DNA of 64,000 nt from Muraenolepis orangiensis (GCA_027704905.1 CM051016.1:9608070-9672069); one strand, 5' to 3'; numbered from the stretch's first letter, positions 14,101 through 44,899 are shown. Program-made: numbers and translations. The notes: generated by a model not told the origin, from the sequence alone.

Positions 14101-14343
14101 ACTTCCCAGAGGATGAACACCGGCCAATGGTTCTCTATCCATGACACACACATATATATAGAACTTACTGGTAGGTCCTGAAACCTTTAGAGTTAGAACA
14201 TCGGCCTGTGGTTCTGTATCCGGAACTTACTCGTAGGTGCGGAACACTTCGTGTGTGATCCGGCAGAGGAAGACCTCCTCCTCGGCCCGCAGGCCAGGCG
14301 GCGGCGCCTGTCTCTGGAAGGGTTTCCTGTGGAGCAGCGGCAT
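48..14343 (-). CDS. baz1a: Bromodomain adjacent to zinc finger 1A (ACF1), 5' part, 22 exons, runs off left edge
   Basis: Large subunit of the ACF and CHRAC ISWI nucleosome-remodelling complexes; nuclear. Exons, 5' to 3' on minus: 14343-14231, 12823-12545, 12294-12130, 11963-11865, 11772-11685, 10892-10764, 8027-7830, 7707-7612, 6653-6515, 6430-6287, 5295-5200, 5025-4801, 3517-3352, 3199-3098, 2759-2722, 2570-2482, 2061-1781, 1554-1367, 943-834, 647-523, 418-291, 118-48. Phases agree at every junction, giving 1,023 codons. WAC domain about aa 20-130 (MPLLHRKPF start, FFERTILCNSLVWSC). IIIISDSEDD near aa 170. Charged coiled coil aa 292-389. DDT aa about 395-470 (FGELFDLQDEFPEG). WHIM1 (LDLDSCTLSEVLRLHILASG) aa about 518-540, WHIM2 (PLGRDRLYRRYW) aa about 740, then a long Glu-rich run. 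EQGIERKFLKAPL closes exon 21. The PHD finger and bromodomain should lie left of the window. The last exon (Lys-rich) has weaker similarity but stays in frame. A transposon-like ORF and a hAT MITE sit in its introns. Confidence 0.95.
155..280. repeat. 21-bp minisatellite, about 6 copies, baz1a intron
   Basis: Unit CCCGGGTTGCTACGGAGACA plus G, nearly perfect. It begins directly downstream (minus strand) of the donor of the exon ending at 291. Confidence 0.9.
690..830. repeat. Short tandem repeat, about 4-5 copies of 25-26 bp
   Basis: Units of GGCTAGGTTCTGGTAGTGTG type in the intron next to the donor of the baz1a exon 834-943. Confidence 0.8.
2062..2400. repeat. Minisatellite of 26-28 bp carrying copies of a baz1a acceptor
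   Basis: About 10 copies abut the acceptor of the baz1a exon starting at 2061. On the minus strand each unit contains GTTGTCGCTAG, matching the native TTGTCGCTAG/GTCCGT acceptor, but followed by GTAACTG. There is a CG-rich subfamily (CGCGCGCGGTGC) and an AT-richer one (ACACTGTACAG). Confidence 0.85.
3670..4792. repeat. 1.1-kb GGA-rich minisatellite, about 30 copies of a donor-like unit
   Basis: Units of about 26-45 bp (GTGAGGAGGAGGACTGACC followed by TCCAGCTAAA or TACAA). On the minus strand each unit reads CTGGAG/GTCAGTCC, a good 5' splice-site match, and the native donor of the exon ending at 4801 is CACCAG/GTCAGTCC. I counted 30 copies plus the native site. Confidence 0.9.
5117..5198. repeat. 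(GT)n microsatellite with ATATATCTATGTGTG prefix
   Basis: On the minus strand the baz1a donor at 5199 leads straight into (AC)n, and the same 174-nt intron ends in CTGTGTGTGCAG. AC-rich 5' end and GT-rich 3' end. Confidence 0.9.
5405..5590 (-). repeat. Possible LINE 3'-end remnant
   Basis: AT-rich stretch starting with a poly(T)-like ATTCAAGATTTTTTTATTTG and ending with TTGACTTGAAC. The layout resembles the reversed tails of LINE copies elsewhere in the window. From 5600 to 6285 I see only AT-rich intron sequence, including a unique block at 5790-6110, and nothing I can name. Confidence 0.35.
6703..7307. mobile_element. Non-autonomous hAT-like element (MITE), about 605 bp
   Basis: Left end TAGGGATTTGTGCACAG and right end, inverted, TAGGGATGTGCAGACC form imperfect terminal inverted repeats. 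They are flanked by an 8-bp near-perfect target duplication, GTTTGGTT at 6695-6702 and GTTTGGAT at 7308-7315. Eight-bp duplications and such ends are typical of hAT transposons. There is no transposase ORF. It interrupts a minisatellite-like intron of baz1a. Confidence 0.7.
8482..9993 (-). pseudogene. Degenerate transposon-associated ORF of a multicopy fish/cnidarian protein family (DNIDHN type)
   Basis: Minus-strand coding blocks lie in a baz1a intron. The upstream block (about 9992-9484) contains YHQSCRLKFNNTKL and a Cys pair (CFICDE). The downstream block runs from about 9476 to 8482 and contains LLARLSGGDAIAQEFQYHVA, an ankyrin-free helical middle and MDNIDHNPTATSS. The two blocks are in different frames and join near 9480, where MTMNLNK should run on into RVSECGQTF, so a frameshift has broken the gene. 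The family usually continues well past DNIDHNP, but here it stops at once in an AAG-rich tail, so the 3' end is also lost. I recognise these motifs from many near-identical uncharacterised fish and coral proteins; their enzymatic role is not known to me. Flank 8235-8480 holds two diverged copies of a block containing CATACTCCTTGGGTA. Confidence 0.65.
10000..10760. other. Unassigned baz1a intron sequence
   Basis: Between the transposon-like ORF and the exon 10764-10892 I find no ORF, array or recognisable repeat, apart from a short (CA)n at 10502-10518. Confidence 0.5.
10905..11575. repeat. 26-bp minisatellite split by a SINE-like insertion
   Basis: About 20 copies of GTGGTTAGTTGGGGCGTGAG plus GTTAGAG. 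Three diverged copies lie at 10905-11015; the rest, highly uniform, lie at 11185-11575. The gap between them is filled by the SINE-like element at 11016-11182. Confidence 0.9.
11016..11182 (-). mobile_element. tRNA-type SINE-like fragment
   Basis: Contains GGGGGATCGAACAAGC, then CTTCCGGTTGTGAGACGACC and CTACCTCCTGAGCTACTGC. On the minus strand this resembles tRNA box A and box B spacing (GTTCGATCCC). The same core recurs at 53040-53118, 55690-55768 and, inverted, 35485-35530. Confidence 0.65.
12360..12515. repeat. 26-bp tandem repeat, about 6 copies
   Basis: Unit CATCGCTAGGGGCCTGTTAC plus TCGGAC, in the baz1a intron between the exons ending at 12545 and starting at 12294. Confidence 0.85.
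13185..13670 (+). mobile_element. Rex/L2-like LINE fragment, C-terminal reverse-transcriptase region
   Basis: Broken reading frames encode FRFLGRQISEHLAW, then a disrupted WYGN-type region, then the terminal SSPPTVQSPVPQQPYKDY. The same order is seen in better copies at 16995-17705 and 31020-32450. It lies in baz1a intron 1. From 13670 to 14230 only a loose TTCTGTTCATTATGTCACTG repeat (13905-14060) is visible. Confidence 0.75.
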
Positions 14344-14358
14344 CTCACCGGCCTGGTG

Positions 14359-14935
<577 letters not shown>

Positions 14936-15189
14936 GCGTTCAGGGCGCTTCGCAAGCCTGGGAGAGTTCCCCTCTGGCTTCTCTCATGAGGATATTACCG
15001 CCCCCACTGGACGGAGGATGTCTTTTTTTGGTCAAAGTTCACTAATACATTTTTTCTTTATTGTTCGGTATTGTTATTATTGCTATTTATTCTATTTATT
15101 ACATTTTTACTAGGTTTACTTCCACTGTCATTGTTGTAAATAATTCATACTGCCTTTACGCACTCTGACTGTGTCTCTGACTTAAACAG

Positions 15190-15665
15190 ATTACAGTAGT
15201 ATGTAGTGTGTAGTATGTACAATACAGTTGTTTGTAGCATGTATGTACAGTACAGTAGTGTGTAGTATATACAGTAGTAGTATGTAGCATGTACCGGACA
15301 GTGGTGTGTAGTCTAGTAGTGGGAAGTATGTACAGTACAGTAGTATGCAGTGTGTAGTATGTACAGTACAGATGTGTGTAGTGTGTACAGTACCGTAGTG
15401 TGTAGTATGTACAGTGCAGTAGTTTGTACAGTACAGTTATGTGTAGTGTGTAGTATGTACAGTACATTAGTGTGTAGTATGTATGTACAGTAGTGTAGCC
15501 TATTAGTGAGTAGTATGTACAGTACAGTAGTGTGTAGTATGTACTATTGTAAGTCGCTTTGGATATAAGGGTCTAAATGACTGTTATGTAATGTAATGTC
15601 ATGTAATGAACAGTACAGTAGTGTGTTGTGTGTACAATCCAGTCATGTGTAGTGTGTAGTATGTA
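15190..15665. repeat. Degenerate GTAGTATGTACAGTACAGTA array with an embedded SINE/LINE tail
   Basis: About 20 diverged units. At 15541-15605 it contains GTCGCTTTGGATATAAGGGT and a TAATG run, the common 3' tail of fish L2-mobilised SINEs. AAT/AAG simple repeats follow at 15735-15790. Confidence 0.6.
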
Positions 15666-15737
15666 GCACTCTTTATACTTTACACTATTGATGGCCTTGG
15701 CTCTATGAACACAGATAATTAAAATTATAGATTATTT

Positions 15738-15769
<32 letters not shown>

Positions 15770-15879
15770 GAAGAAGAAGCAGAAGAAGAATTGCTACAAA
15801 GTTAAAAACACAATAAAATAACAAAAAATAACTAATATTAACATAAAAAGACCTTCCTAAATAAAATGTTTTTTTGGCC

Positions 15880-16990
15880 TGTCTTTAAAGAGTCCAGGGT
15901 CTGTGGTGCCCTTAAATGATGAGGAAGGCCATTCCACAGGTGTGGCGCAGCCCAGCAAAAGGCCCGGTCCCCCGTGGTTCAGAGCTTAGCACTGGGGCCC
16001 TGAGGAGGAAGCTGGTGGCAGAGCTGAGGGTGCGGGTGGCAGGTTTGTGGAGTAATGAGTTCTTGTAGATAGGGAGGTGCATAACCATTTATGCATTTGT
16101 GTGTAAGTAACAGGATTTCGTAGTCGATCCTGAATGAGACCGGAAGCCAGTGCAATGAGTCTGTGTTCTGTGGTCATGTTTCGGAATTTTCCCCCGGATC
16201 CTGGCAGCACTCTTTTGAATTGACTGCATCTTCTGGATGCCCTATTTAGGGATCCCAAAAAAAAGAGCATTGCAGTAGTCTAGCCTAGAAGAGATAAAGG
16301 CATGAATAAGCCCCTCTGCATCTGACAGGGTTAGAGAATGGCTGAGTTCAGAAATGTTCCAGATGATAAAAGGAGGTTTTACACAGATGTTTTATATTGT
16401 TTTTAAAATTCAGGTGTGGGTCTGAGAATCGACACCTGTGGAACACCCCAGGTGACTGGTGAGATATATTTCCTGCCAGAAAGGTAGGTAGGACTGAAAC
16501 CACTTGAGTGCAGAGTCTGATAGTCCAATGGTGGTGTGGAGGCGCTCTAGGAGGATGGCACCATGTCAAATGCTGCAGTCAGGTCGAGGAGAATGAGAAC
16601 CAATGGGGATCCTGCATCAGCTGCCATCAGCAGGTTCGTCACCCTGATAAGAGCTGTTTCGGTGCTGTGGGCTGAACTAACACCTGACTGAAAATTTTAA
16701 AACTGATTGTTGTGTTGGAGGTGGTCCTGGAGCTGAGAAGCAACTACCTTTTCTAACACCTTGGACAGGAAGGCGAGGTTGGAGGTTGGCGGCAGGTGGG
16801 ACATAACCAGTTTGAAAGGAAAGGTTTACAGCTGGGGTGATGAATGGGCTGAGAATGGGGATATATGATTTGAGCAGAGCAGTGGGAATGGGGTCCAGGG
16901 CACATTTCATTTTTCTGAGGATTTACTCAATGTGGCTCTCAGTGACCCCAGGGACGGCAAGCTCCCAGGCAGGGACCTGGCGTAACCATA
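15880..16990 (-). mobile_element. L2-type LINE, reverse-transcriptase part (right half split off)
   Basis: Minus-strand fragments encode ALDPIPTALLKSYIPILSPF (fingers of the L2 RT), a region corresponding to the LLDLTAAFD motif, and near 16000-16250 the C-terminal part ending in a WNSLP-like stretch. Many frameshifts. It continues at 17710 after an inserted LINE. Confidence 0.75.
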
Positions 16991-16994
16991 CGCC

Positions 16995-17705
16995 AATGAT
17001 CTGGCGTGGACCCGCAACACAGAGGTCATGCTGAATGGAGGGAATGCCCTGCAGTGCCTCAGGAAAAGCAGAATAGGCCAACAGTGGCTGGTGAACTTCT
17101 ACCGTGGCACTGTAGAGAGCATCCTGTTGAGTGGCGTCACTATGTGGTACGCCACTGCACAGGACAAGAAAGCCATCCAGAGGGTCGTGAGGACGGCAGA
17201 GAAGATCATCGGGTGTGCACTTCCATGCATTGAGGTGATCTGTAGGACCAGATGTCGGAAGAAGGCCATCTCCATCATAAAGGACTGCAACCACCATGGG
17301 CACCATCTCTTCTCCCCCCTACTGTCCGGTCGCCGGTTGTGCAGTATCCGTACAAGTACTACCAGGTTTAAGGACAGTTTTTATCCACAGGCAGTGCACC
17401 TACTGAACTGCTAGGAGTGCTGCCACTATCATAACATTGTCATTAACATTACACTGTCATACTTTGCTGGACTTTCTGGACTCATTACAGTTACTGCACT
17501 GTTCTTCACTGTATTCATGATGCTGCTGCACTACTGGATTTTACTTTAAATGCTTTTAAATATTTTTGCACAATTCTAAATGTATGATTTGTAAATATTA
17601 TCCGTCGCTATATTGTTCGTTTTATGTACATTTTTATTGTATATAGGAATTTTTTGATTTTTATTGATTAAGTTGGAGTAGAATTGTGACCGAGCATCTT
17701 GTGAC
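16995..17705 (+). mobile_element. Rex-like LINE 3' end inserted into the L2 copy
   Basis: The plus strand encodes QQWLVNFYRGTVESILLSG, KKAIQRVVRTAEKIIG and RTRCRKKAISIIKD, ending at a stop after HLLNC (17412-17414). An AT-rich 3' UTR follows with CTGGACTTTCTGGACTCATT. The same tail occurs at 43490-43795 (plus) and 31130-31340 (minus). Confidence 0.8.
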
Positions 17706-17709
17706 ACGT

Positions 17710-18330
17710 GCTTACTTAACTTAAAATGGCATACTCCAAGTCACTTGGAGTATGCCCTTTTAAGTTCATGGAAAGCCAATATATCGACAGAGAGCCCAAA
17801 ATGTCTAAAGCGTCGTTCCAGGACATTATTTTCCTCAGTTCATGTGTGAACCAGGGGGCAGAGCGTGAAAAGTTGACCTCATGTGACTTGACAGGGGCAT
17901 GAAAATCACAAACACTGCTCAAAGATGTATTGTAGATTCCCAGTAATTCATCCATTGATGCATAGCCTGGGCAGGTGATTGGCTGGAGGTCCAAGGCCAT
18001 GGTTGCTGGGTCAATGCTTTTCCATTTCCGGAAAGACATTTGACGCTTGGGTCTAGAAGGGGGCAGCAGAAATGTCAAGGCCATTGAGACCACCTTGTGG
18101 TCAGACACACCCAGATCATAGACCTGTAGATTACTGATAGGGGCAGAGTCGGTAATGACCAGATCAAAGACCTGTTGATTACTGATAGGGGCAGAGTCGG
18201 TAATGACCAGATCAAGTGTGTGCCCCCCTGGTGTGAGTAGGAACATGCTGCTGCAGGCCAAGACTCAGGAACTCTAATGCAAAAATGACAGGAGGGGTTG
18301 TCAACATGGACATTTAACTCACCTGAGGGA
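17710..18330 (-). mobile_element. L2-type LINE, endonuclease C-terminal part
   Basis: The minus strand encodes GHTLDLVITDSAPIS, DLGVSDHKVVSMALTFLLPP and RQMSFRKWKSIDPATMALDL, the end of an L2 endonuclease and linker. The DLVITDSAPIS segment is tandemly duplicated in this copy. Continuous in order and strand with 15880-16990, so both are one element interrupted by the insertion. Confidence 0.75.
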
Positions 18331-18439
18331 GTAGCCATCATAATGACTAAGGAGACCAGAAAGGCCCTGACCGCATGGGAAACCATCAGCTCTCGCCTCA
18401 TTACCTCATTACTTCATTACCTCATTACCTCATTACTCA

Positions 18440-19275
18440 TACACTTCATTACAACAACAACCTGGCCCTCAACTCCAAGAAGACCAAGGAGCTCAAAGCT
18501 TCAAATTCCTGGGGGTCCACATCTCCGAGGACCTCTCTTGGTCCCTCAATACTGCCTCACTGGTAAAGAAGGCTCACCAGCGTCTCTTCTTCCTGAGGAG
18601 ACTGAGGAAAGCCCACCTATCACCTCAGATTCTGGTGAACTTTTACCGGTGTGCTATTGAAAGCATCCTCACCAACTGTATCACAGTGTGGTACGGCAAC
18701 TGCACTGTTTCCGACCGGAAAGCGCTGCAGAGGGTGGTGAAAACCGCCCAACAAAGTTGGACTACCCCTCCCTGCAATAAACACTACCCACCACAAACAT
18801 TATCTGAGGAAGGCACAAAAAAATTGTAGATGACCCCTCTCACCCCAACCATGGACTGTTTGCCCTCCTCCCCTCCGGTATGCGCTATAGAAACCTTTGT
18901 TCCAAGTCAAGCAGGCTTAGGAACAGCTTCTTCCCCTCAGCTGTCATCTCCCTGAACTCTGCACCACGAAGACAGCATTTATATACATTTATATACGCTC
19001 ACTTGTATATACATTTACATCTATATATTTGTATCCTGCTTTCAATAATATCATACCCCTGATCACTACCTGTTAAATTATCACTTACCTGTATATACAT
19101 ATACCTATTATTATGCTCATATCACATTTATACCTAGACTGTCTTTTAACCTGTAAATTTAAACTGTAAATGATATTATATTACCATGTACTTCACTGCA
19201 ACATTTGCACTCTGGTTAGATGCTAAATTATTTTCACTGTACAATGACAATCAATTTGAATCTAATGTAATCTAA
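18440..19275 (+). mobile_element. Second Rex/L2-like LINE subfamily, 3' fragment
   Basis: Pieces encode KKAHQRLFFLRRLRKAHLSP, LVNFYRCAIESILTNCITVW and SRLRNSFFPSAV. A 3' UTR follows, ending GACAATCAATTTGAATCTAA with TAATC repeats, a typical LINE tail. Frames are broken. Confidence 0.75.
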
Positions 19276-19284
19276 TCTACTGCA

Positions 19285-21885
19285 TCCTTCAGAACCAACA
19301 ACAGGAGAGTGAAAGCTCACATAATACAGTGCTATGCACCTACCAACGATGCAGTTGATGATGTCAAGGCCAGGTTCTATGACAGCTTGAACCACCTACT
19401 TGGTAGGGTAGGAGCCAGAGACTTCATTATCCTGATGGGTGACTTCAACGCCAAGATTGGAGGACGGAATGAGGGCTATGAGGAAGTGATGGGGAAGCAT
19501 GGAGTGGGGAAATTGAATGAGAATGGAGAGATGTTTGTTGAGACCTGTGTCAACAACAACCTGGTCATTGGAGGAAGTGTATTCCCTCACAAAACCATAC
19601 ATAAAACAACGTGGGTGTCACCAGACCATGTTACAGAAAACCCAATCAATCACATCTGTATCTGTAGGAAGTTCAGAAGGTCCATTTCAGAACCAGAAGA
19701 GGAGCAGATGCAGCATCTGACCACCATCTGCTGGTAGGGAAATTTAAACTAAGGCTGAAGAGAAATCACCTGTCCAAAAGTCATAGAGTTAAATTCAACA
19801 TTGAATACCTTACTATTGCACCAACTTTGAACAAGTTCAAGGACACCTTAGCAAGAAAAACACAGAGATCTAAAGAGGGTAGAAGGAAGCACAATTTAGG
19901 AGAAGTGGGAACATCTCAAAGCTGTTCAACTTGTGAGGAGGTCATAGGTAAAAGGACCCGCAAGCACAAGGAGTGGATAACACCAGAAACCCTGAACAAA
20001 ATCGAACAAAGGAGAGGGCTCAAGGAAAAAGTAAATAACTCAAGAACAAGAGCAGTGAAGGCATTGGCACAAAATGAATACAACAGTTGCCATAAAGAGG
20101 TACGAAAGAACAGGGAAGAAAGGAAGGACAAGAGACAACAGGTAGAGAGGCTAGCCCTGGAGGCAGAAAAGACGCTGCACAGAAGAACATGAAGGAGCTG
20201 TATGCCATCACAAAGAAACTGACGGGAAAATACACACCAAACAACAAACCAATTCTAGACAAGAATGGCAAAATGCTCTCAACTGTGGAAGAACAGCTAG
20301 AAAGATGGGTAGAACACTTTCAAGATGTTCTAAATAGGCCAACACCAGCAGAACCACCAAATATACCCAAAGCTGGGTTTCCACTAAATATCAGGTGTGA
20401 GAGACCAACAAAAGTTGAAATAAAGACTGCAATCAAGCAACAGAAGAGTGGCAAGGCTGCTGGCCCTGATAATATTCCATCAGAAGCCCTTAAAGCAGAT
20501 GCAAATACATCAACAGACATGCTCTACGACTTGTTTGGCAGGATTTGGGAAGAGGAAAAGACGCCTAGAGAATGGGCAGAGGGACACATTGTGAAACTCC
20601 CAAAGAAAGGTGACTTACGACAGTGTAAGAACTACAGAGGGATCACCCTACTTTCCATACCCGCCTCATCCTCAACCGCCTCCAGGAATCTGTAGACAAG
20701 AGGCTCAGGGACCAGCAGGCCGGGTCAGGGGAGACCGCTCGTGTACGGATCACATAGCAACACTTCGCATCATAATTGAACAGTCAATAGAATGGAACAC
20801 ATCCCTCTACATCAACTTCATCGACTTCGAAAAAGCATTTGACAGCTTAGACAGAACAACCCTATGGAGCCTAATGGACCACTACGGAATCCCCATCAAA
20901 CTAATAAACATCATCAAAAACTCATATGACGGAACCACATGCAAGATCATGCATGCAGGCCAGTTATCAAAGAGCTTCGATGTCAATACGGGGGTCAAGC
21001 AGGGTTGTCTACTTTCACCATTCCTTTTCCTCCTTGCAGTCGACTGGATCATGAAGGAAACAACCAAAGGGGAGAGAAATGGGATCCAGTGGACAATGTG
21101 GGAGCAATTAGACGACCTTGACTTTGCCGATGACATTGCCCTTCTCTCTCACACACATATGCAAATGCAGGAAAAGACAGACAGACTCACACAAGTAGCA
21201 GAAACATTGGGACAGAAAAACACAACAAAGACACAGGCGATGAAGATCCATTCAAGGAGCAGCGACCCCATCCTCATACACGGCGCCCCCCTAGAGGAAG
21301 TGGAGCCATCACATCACAGGAGGGACAGACACGGACATAAAGAGCAGGATCAACAAAGCCAAGGTTATGTTTAACATCCTCAGGAAGATCTGGAGCTCCA
21401 AAACCATCAGCCAACACCAAACTACGTATCTTCAACTCCAATGCGAAACAGGTGATGCTGTATGGATCATAAACATGGCGAACAACAAAACAAACATCAA
21501 CCAGACTGCAAACATTTATCAACACTTGCCTTGGGAGGATCCTAAACATCTGGTGTAGGGACAAAGTCAGGAATGTGGACCTGTGGGAGAAGAACTGGAC
21601 AGGATCCCATTGACCTACAGATCCTAAAAAGAAAGTGGAGCTGGATAGGACACACTCTCAGGAAATCAGCCAACAACATCACCCGACAAGCCCTAAAGTG
21701 GAACCCACAAGGGAAGAGAAAAATAGGTCGCCCCAAGAACAGTTGGAGGAGGGATGTCCAGGCAGAGATGTCTTTGAGTGGGCAAAACTGGGGAGAACTT
21801 GAAAAACGCGCCCCCAACCGAGTGAGATGGAAGACATTTGTCAATAGCCTATGCTCCCTGGAGGAGCCAAGGGCTTAACTAACTA
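19285..21885 (+). mobile_element. RTE-like non-LTR retrotransposon, degenerate
   Basis: An endonuclease remnant at 19300-19735 carries QCYAPTNDA and FIILMGDFNAKIGG. The linker and RT follow: GPDNIPSEALKAD (about 20462), NYRGITLLS (20629-20655), INFIDFEKAFDSLDR, NTGVKQGCLLSPFLFLLAVD and the catalytic block DDLDFADDIALLSH (about 21110-21150). The C-terminal RPKNSWRRDVQAEM ends near 21878. Frameshifts at about 20190, 20660 and 21375 and an internal stop at 19735-19737 make it inactive. Clade assignment is from motif style only. Confidence 0.8.
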
Positions 21886-22200
21886 AACTAATATAATATA
21901 GAAAGATTAACATAAGATTATAAAGATTTATATATGTGACAGATTATTTGTATTATTGATTATTATGAAGTAAATGGCAGATTAAAGATTAGATATAGTT
22001 CATGATGGGTTATTAACATTACAGAAGGTCTGACTTTTTAAAGGTTAAAAAATATTTGATTCTTCAAGTAATACAAAATAACCTCACAACCTACAAAGTA
22101 ATGTATTGTGATAGTAATGTGAACGTAATGTTAAGTTAATGTGATGAATGTTATGTTTCAGAGGTGAATACAGAGACCAACACTTCATGTTCATCAAGAT

Positions 22201-22206
22201 TTTATT
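22201..22206 (-). terminator. sec23a: sec23a poly(A) signal AATAAA
   Basis: TTTATT on the plus strand, about 450 bp beyond the sec23a stop. The implied 3' UTR (22190-22652) contains a (GT)n tract at 22314-22483. Confidence 0.55.
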
Positions 22207-22311
22207 AGAAAGATGAGACAAACATTTACTGACGTCACAACTTCCCACCAGACACTTTCAAAGTAAAACAAAACACTCAATGAGGATTGGACAGAGCCAA
22301 CGCTAATAGTT

Positions 22312-22485
<174 letters not shown>

Positions 22486-22652
22486 ATGGTTGCTATGTTT
22501 GTAGAATGGTTGATATGCTTCCAGAATTGTTGCTATGCTTGTAGAAGGGTTGCTATGCTCGTAGAATGGTTGCTATGCTTGTAGAAGGGTTGCTATGCTT
22601 GTTCATGGTTGCTAGGCTTGTATATTGGTTGCTAGGCTTGTAAGGTGTGTTG

Positions 22653-35358
<12,706 letters not shown>

Positions 35359-35479
35359 AACAACGGGAGGAGAGGGGGGGGTGGGGGGGGCGGTGATGAC
35401 TGACGACTGTAGAGACTGGAGAGAGAGGAAAGGAAGGAGAGGATGTGGATGACTTAAATATGTTGACGCTTCTTCCATT

Positions 35480-35680
35480 ATGATTGCCTAGTATCTCAGG
35501 AGGTAGAGCGGGTTGTCCATCCCTGGAGCCACACCTGGCTAGGAGGAGGAGGAGCCACACCTGGCTAGGAGGAGGAGGAGCCACACCTGGCTAGGAGGAG
35601 GAGGAGCCAGGGATCCCCCAGCTCCTCCTCAACCAAGTGTGGAGGTGTCCCAAGACACCCTAACCCTGAATGCTTCTGAC
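35480..35680 (+). mobile_element. SINE-like fragment with internal 28-bp triplication
   Basis: TCTCAGGAGGTAGAGCGG is the inverted SINE core seen at 53040-53118. GGAGCCACACCTGGCTAGGA is then repeated three times, ending CAAGACACC. It lies in sec23a intron 1. Confidence 0.55.
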
Positions 35681-35889
35681 CAGCTGGCTGTCTCCTCGCA
35701 TGGCTGACACCACCGTTGGTGGATGAATGTGTGTATGAATGTGTGTATGAATGTGTGTATGAATGTGTAAACATTAAGCATAACCTGTAATGCAATTTGG
35801 TTAAAAGATGCAGTCCATAAAATATTAATGATGCTAAATGAAAACAGTATACTAGTTCCTAGGTTAAAAGGTGATAGTATAACATTAGT

Positions 35890-36722
35890 TCCTACAGTAT
35901 TCATGATGATAGTGTAACATTAGTTCCTTGTATTAATGATGACAGTATAACATTAGTTCCTTGTATTAATGATGACAGTATAACATTAGTTCCTTGTATT
36001 AATGATGACAGTATAACATTAGTTCCTAGTATTAATGATGATAGTATAACATTAGTTCCTTGTATTAATGATGACAGTATAACATTAGTTCCTAGTATTA
36101 ATGATGATAGTATAACATTAGTTCCTTGTATTAATGATGACAGTATAACATTAGTTCCTTGTATTAATGATGACAGTATAACATTAGTTCCTTGTATTAA
36201 TGATGACAGTATAACATTAGTTCCTTGTATTAATGATGACAGTATAACATTAGTTCCTTGTATTAATGATGATAGTATAACATTAGTTCCTTGTATTAAT
36301 GACAGTATAACATTAGTTCCTAGTATTAATGATGATAGTATAACATTAGTTCCTTGTATTAATGATGACAGTATAACATTAGTTACTACATTATTAATGA
36401 TGATAGTATAACATTAGTTCCTAGTAATAATGAAGGTAGTATAACATCAGTTCCTCGTATTATTGGTGATAGTATAACATTAGTTGCTACAGTATTCATG
36501 ATGATAGTATAACATTAGTTCCTAGTATTAAGGATGATAGTATAACATTAGTGACTACATTATTAATGATGATAGTATAACATTAGTTCCTAGTAATAAT
36601 GAAGGTAGTATAACATTAGTTCCTCGTATTATTGGTGATAGTATAACATTAGTTGCTACAGTATTCATGATCATAGTATTACATTAGTTCCTTCTATTAA
36701 TGATGATAGTATAACATTAGTT
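35890..36722. repeat. About 33-bp AT-rich minisatellite, about 25 copies
   Basis: Unit TATAACATTAGTTCCTTGTA plus TTAATGATGACAG, in sec23a intron 1. A short GAATGTGTGTATGAATGTGT repeat precedes it at 35725-35768. Confidence 0.9.
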
Positions 36723-37049
36723 GAGTACCTTTGTTCAGGTGACCTCAAGATGAAATGTGATCAGACACGACTAGTTCAGATCAATCGATCCATCCTGATC
36801 AGACAAGTTCAGATCAATCGATTCATCCGGATACGAGTTGTTGATCACTTTATCAGGGACCAGGCGTGCTTCACGTGAACAAGACGTTACGAGTGTGTTT
36901 TGAAGTTTCTTTTTGCGACAACTTGATCGCTGAAAGACAACTAGAAACGCAACTAGTAGCTAATGGTAGTAACTAGTAGTTGGTAGTAGTAACTAGTTGC
37001 CAGTAGTAGTTACTAGTAGTCAGTTAGCCGGGGGCTAGTCACAGCTTAC

Positions 37050-37380
37050 CGGTTCTAACGTGTCAGTTAGAGTGATCGGCTCGTTGCGGTAAAACGACAA
37101 TTCGACCGTAATGAAAAGTTTAACTTGTTGACGCACCTGATGTAGAGAGCCGGTCCGCGGCGGGTCTGGGGTCAGTACTACTGACACACACACACACTGA
37201 CGCTCTTCGGCGGGTCCGGGGTCAGTAGCACACTGACAAAAACACACTGACGTGTAAAGCCCAACATGGCCGCCGCGTTGCCGCTACGCGCAGCCGCGCT
37301 GCCACGTTGAAGTGTATGGAAAGCAAAATTATGCGCTGCCGCGCCGCGCGACGCAACGCGCTCTGCCACGTCAAGGGCCG
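37050..37380 (-). promoter_or_regulatory. sec23a: sec23a noncoding first exon and CpG-rich promoter
   Basis: A GTAAGC donor on minus (exon edge at 37050) fits the CTACAG acceptor upstream of the sec23a start codon. The sequence above it to about 37380 is CpG-rich (GCCGCGCCGCGCGACGCAAC), unlike its surroundings. The transcription start is not fixed. From 37400 to 37900, AT-rich DNA separates this from the srp54 3' end and shows nothing recognisable. Confidence 0.5.
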
Positions 37381-37905
37381 CCGCCCCAGCCTCGGGCTGT
37401 TGTCATAAATTCTTCAACTGTCTTTATTATTATTTTTTTATGTATAGCAGCAGCACAACACAAACGTGAAGCGGAAACAAACATATGGGCCAATATACTG
37501 GCGTATTTTCTCCCTTCTTGGTTCTCAAACACATCAGTCATCAGTCAGACGTATTAGACTTGAGGAGAAAATAAAACTTTTAAATTATAGGTTTCTTGAC
37601 TTCTTATTTATTGTTTCTCTTATTCCGTTAATACAGGGCCAACATCACATGTATTACCTCAATTATAATCCTAACTTGGATCCATATGTACGCAGACATA
37701 CAAATGACTTGGGACACAGGGTATACATTATATTTATATTATTGTACAAAAGACATCTGTGTGTTACTTTAAAACACTCATAATTAAGATGAAATAAAAA
37801 TAAAAACTTAAATGAACAAACAGGTCAGTTAGTCCACATTAACACCAAAAAGCCTCCTGTTGAGTATCTTGGAATGAGAAACCAAATCTAAATGTTGTAT
37901 ACAAA

Positions 37906-37911
37906 CTTTAA
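37906..37911 (-). terminator. srp54: Possible srp54 poly(A) signal ATTAAA
   Basis: TTTAAT on plus, about 245 bp past the srp54 stop. No AATAAA is closer. Confidence 0.35.
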
Positions 37912-38153
37912 TTACAACATGACATAACATCACACACTGAATGTTGCTTTGCCGTCCACAGACAGCCTCTTATATTAGGACCATGCCTCCATCGGGCCAG
38001 CCTCGCTTCTCCTCCACCTCGGACAGCGTCTACACGCACGGCTCTGCCCTCTCACAGTATTATGGGATGTTATCACCGTGGAAACTCCAGCCCCCCCTCC
38101 TCCTCCGTTAGCATCGTCAAATGGATTGGTTGATGGGTAAGCCGTTGCCGTGG

Positions 38154-44600
<6,447 letters not shown>

Positions 44601-44899
44601 CTAAACTAAACAAAAAAAACGGATTAGAAATCGGACAAATAATAATATACATAATATAGTATCTAATATCTATATAATATAGTATAGGATAATGTCAGCT
44701 CACCACGTCACCCAGACAAGATAACCGGGAGCTGGTGGACACACGCACACACTGCTGAATCACAACATAAAGTATATAAGTATGTAAGTATTTCAACGTA
44801 TTTATTGATATATATATAAATATAGTATAAATAGGTCCCAGAGACACCACTTACTATGTTCTAGCGTCCTACCATCTTACTTTATTATCACACTTTAAA

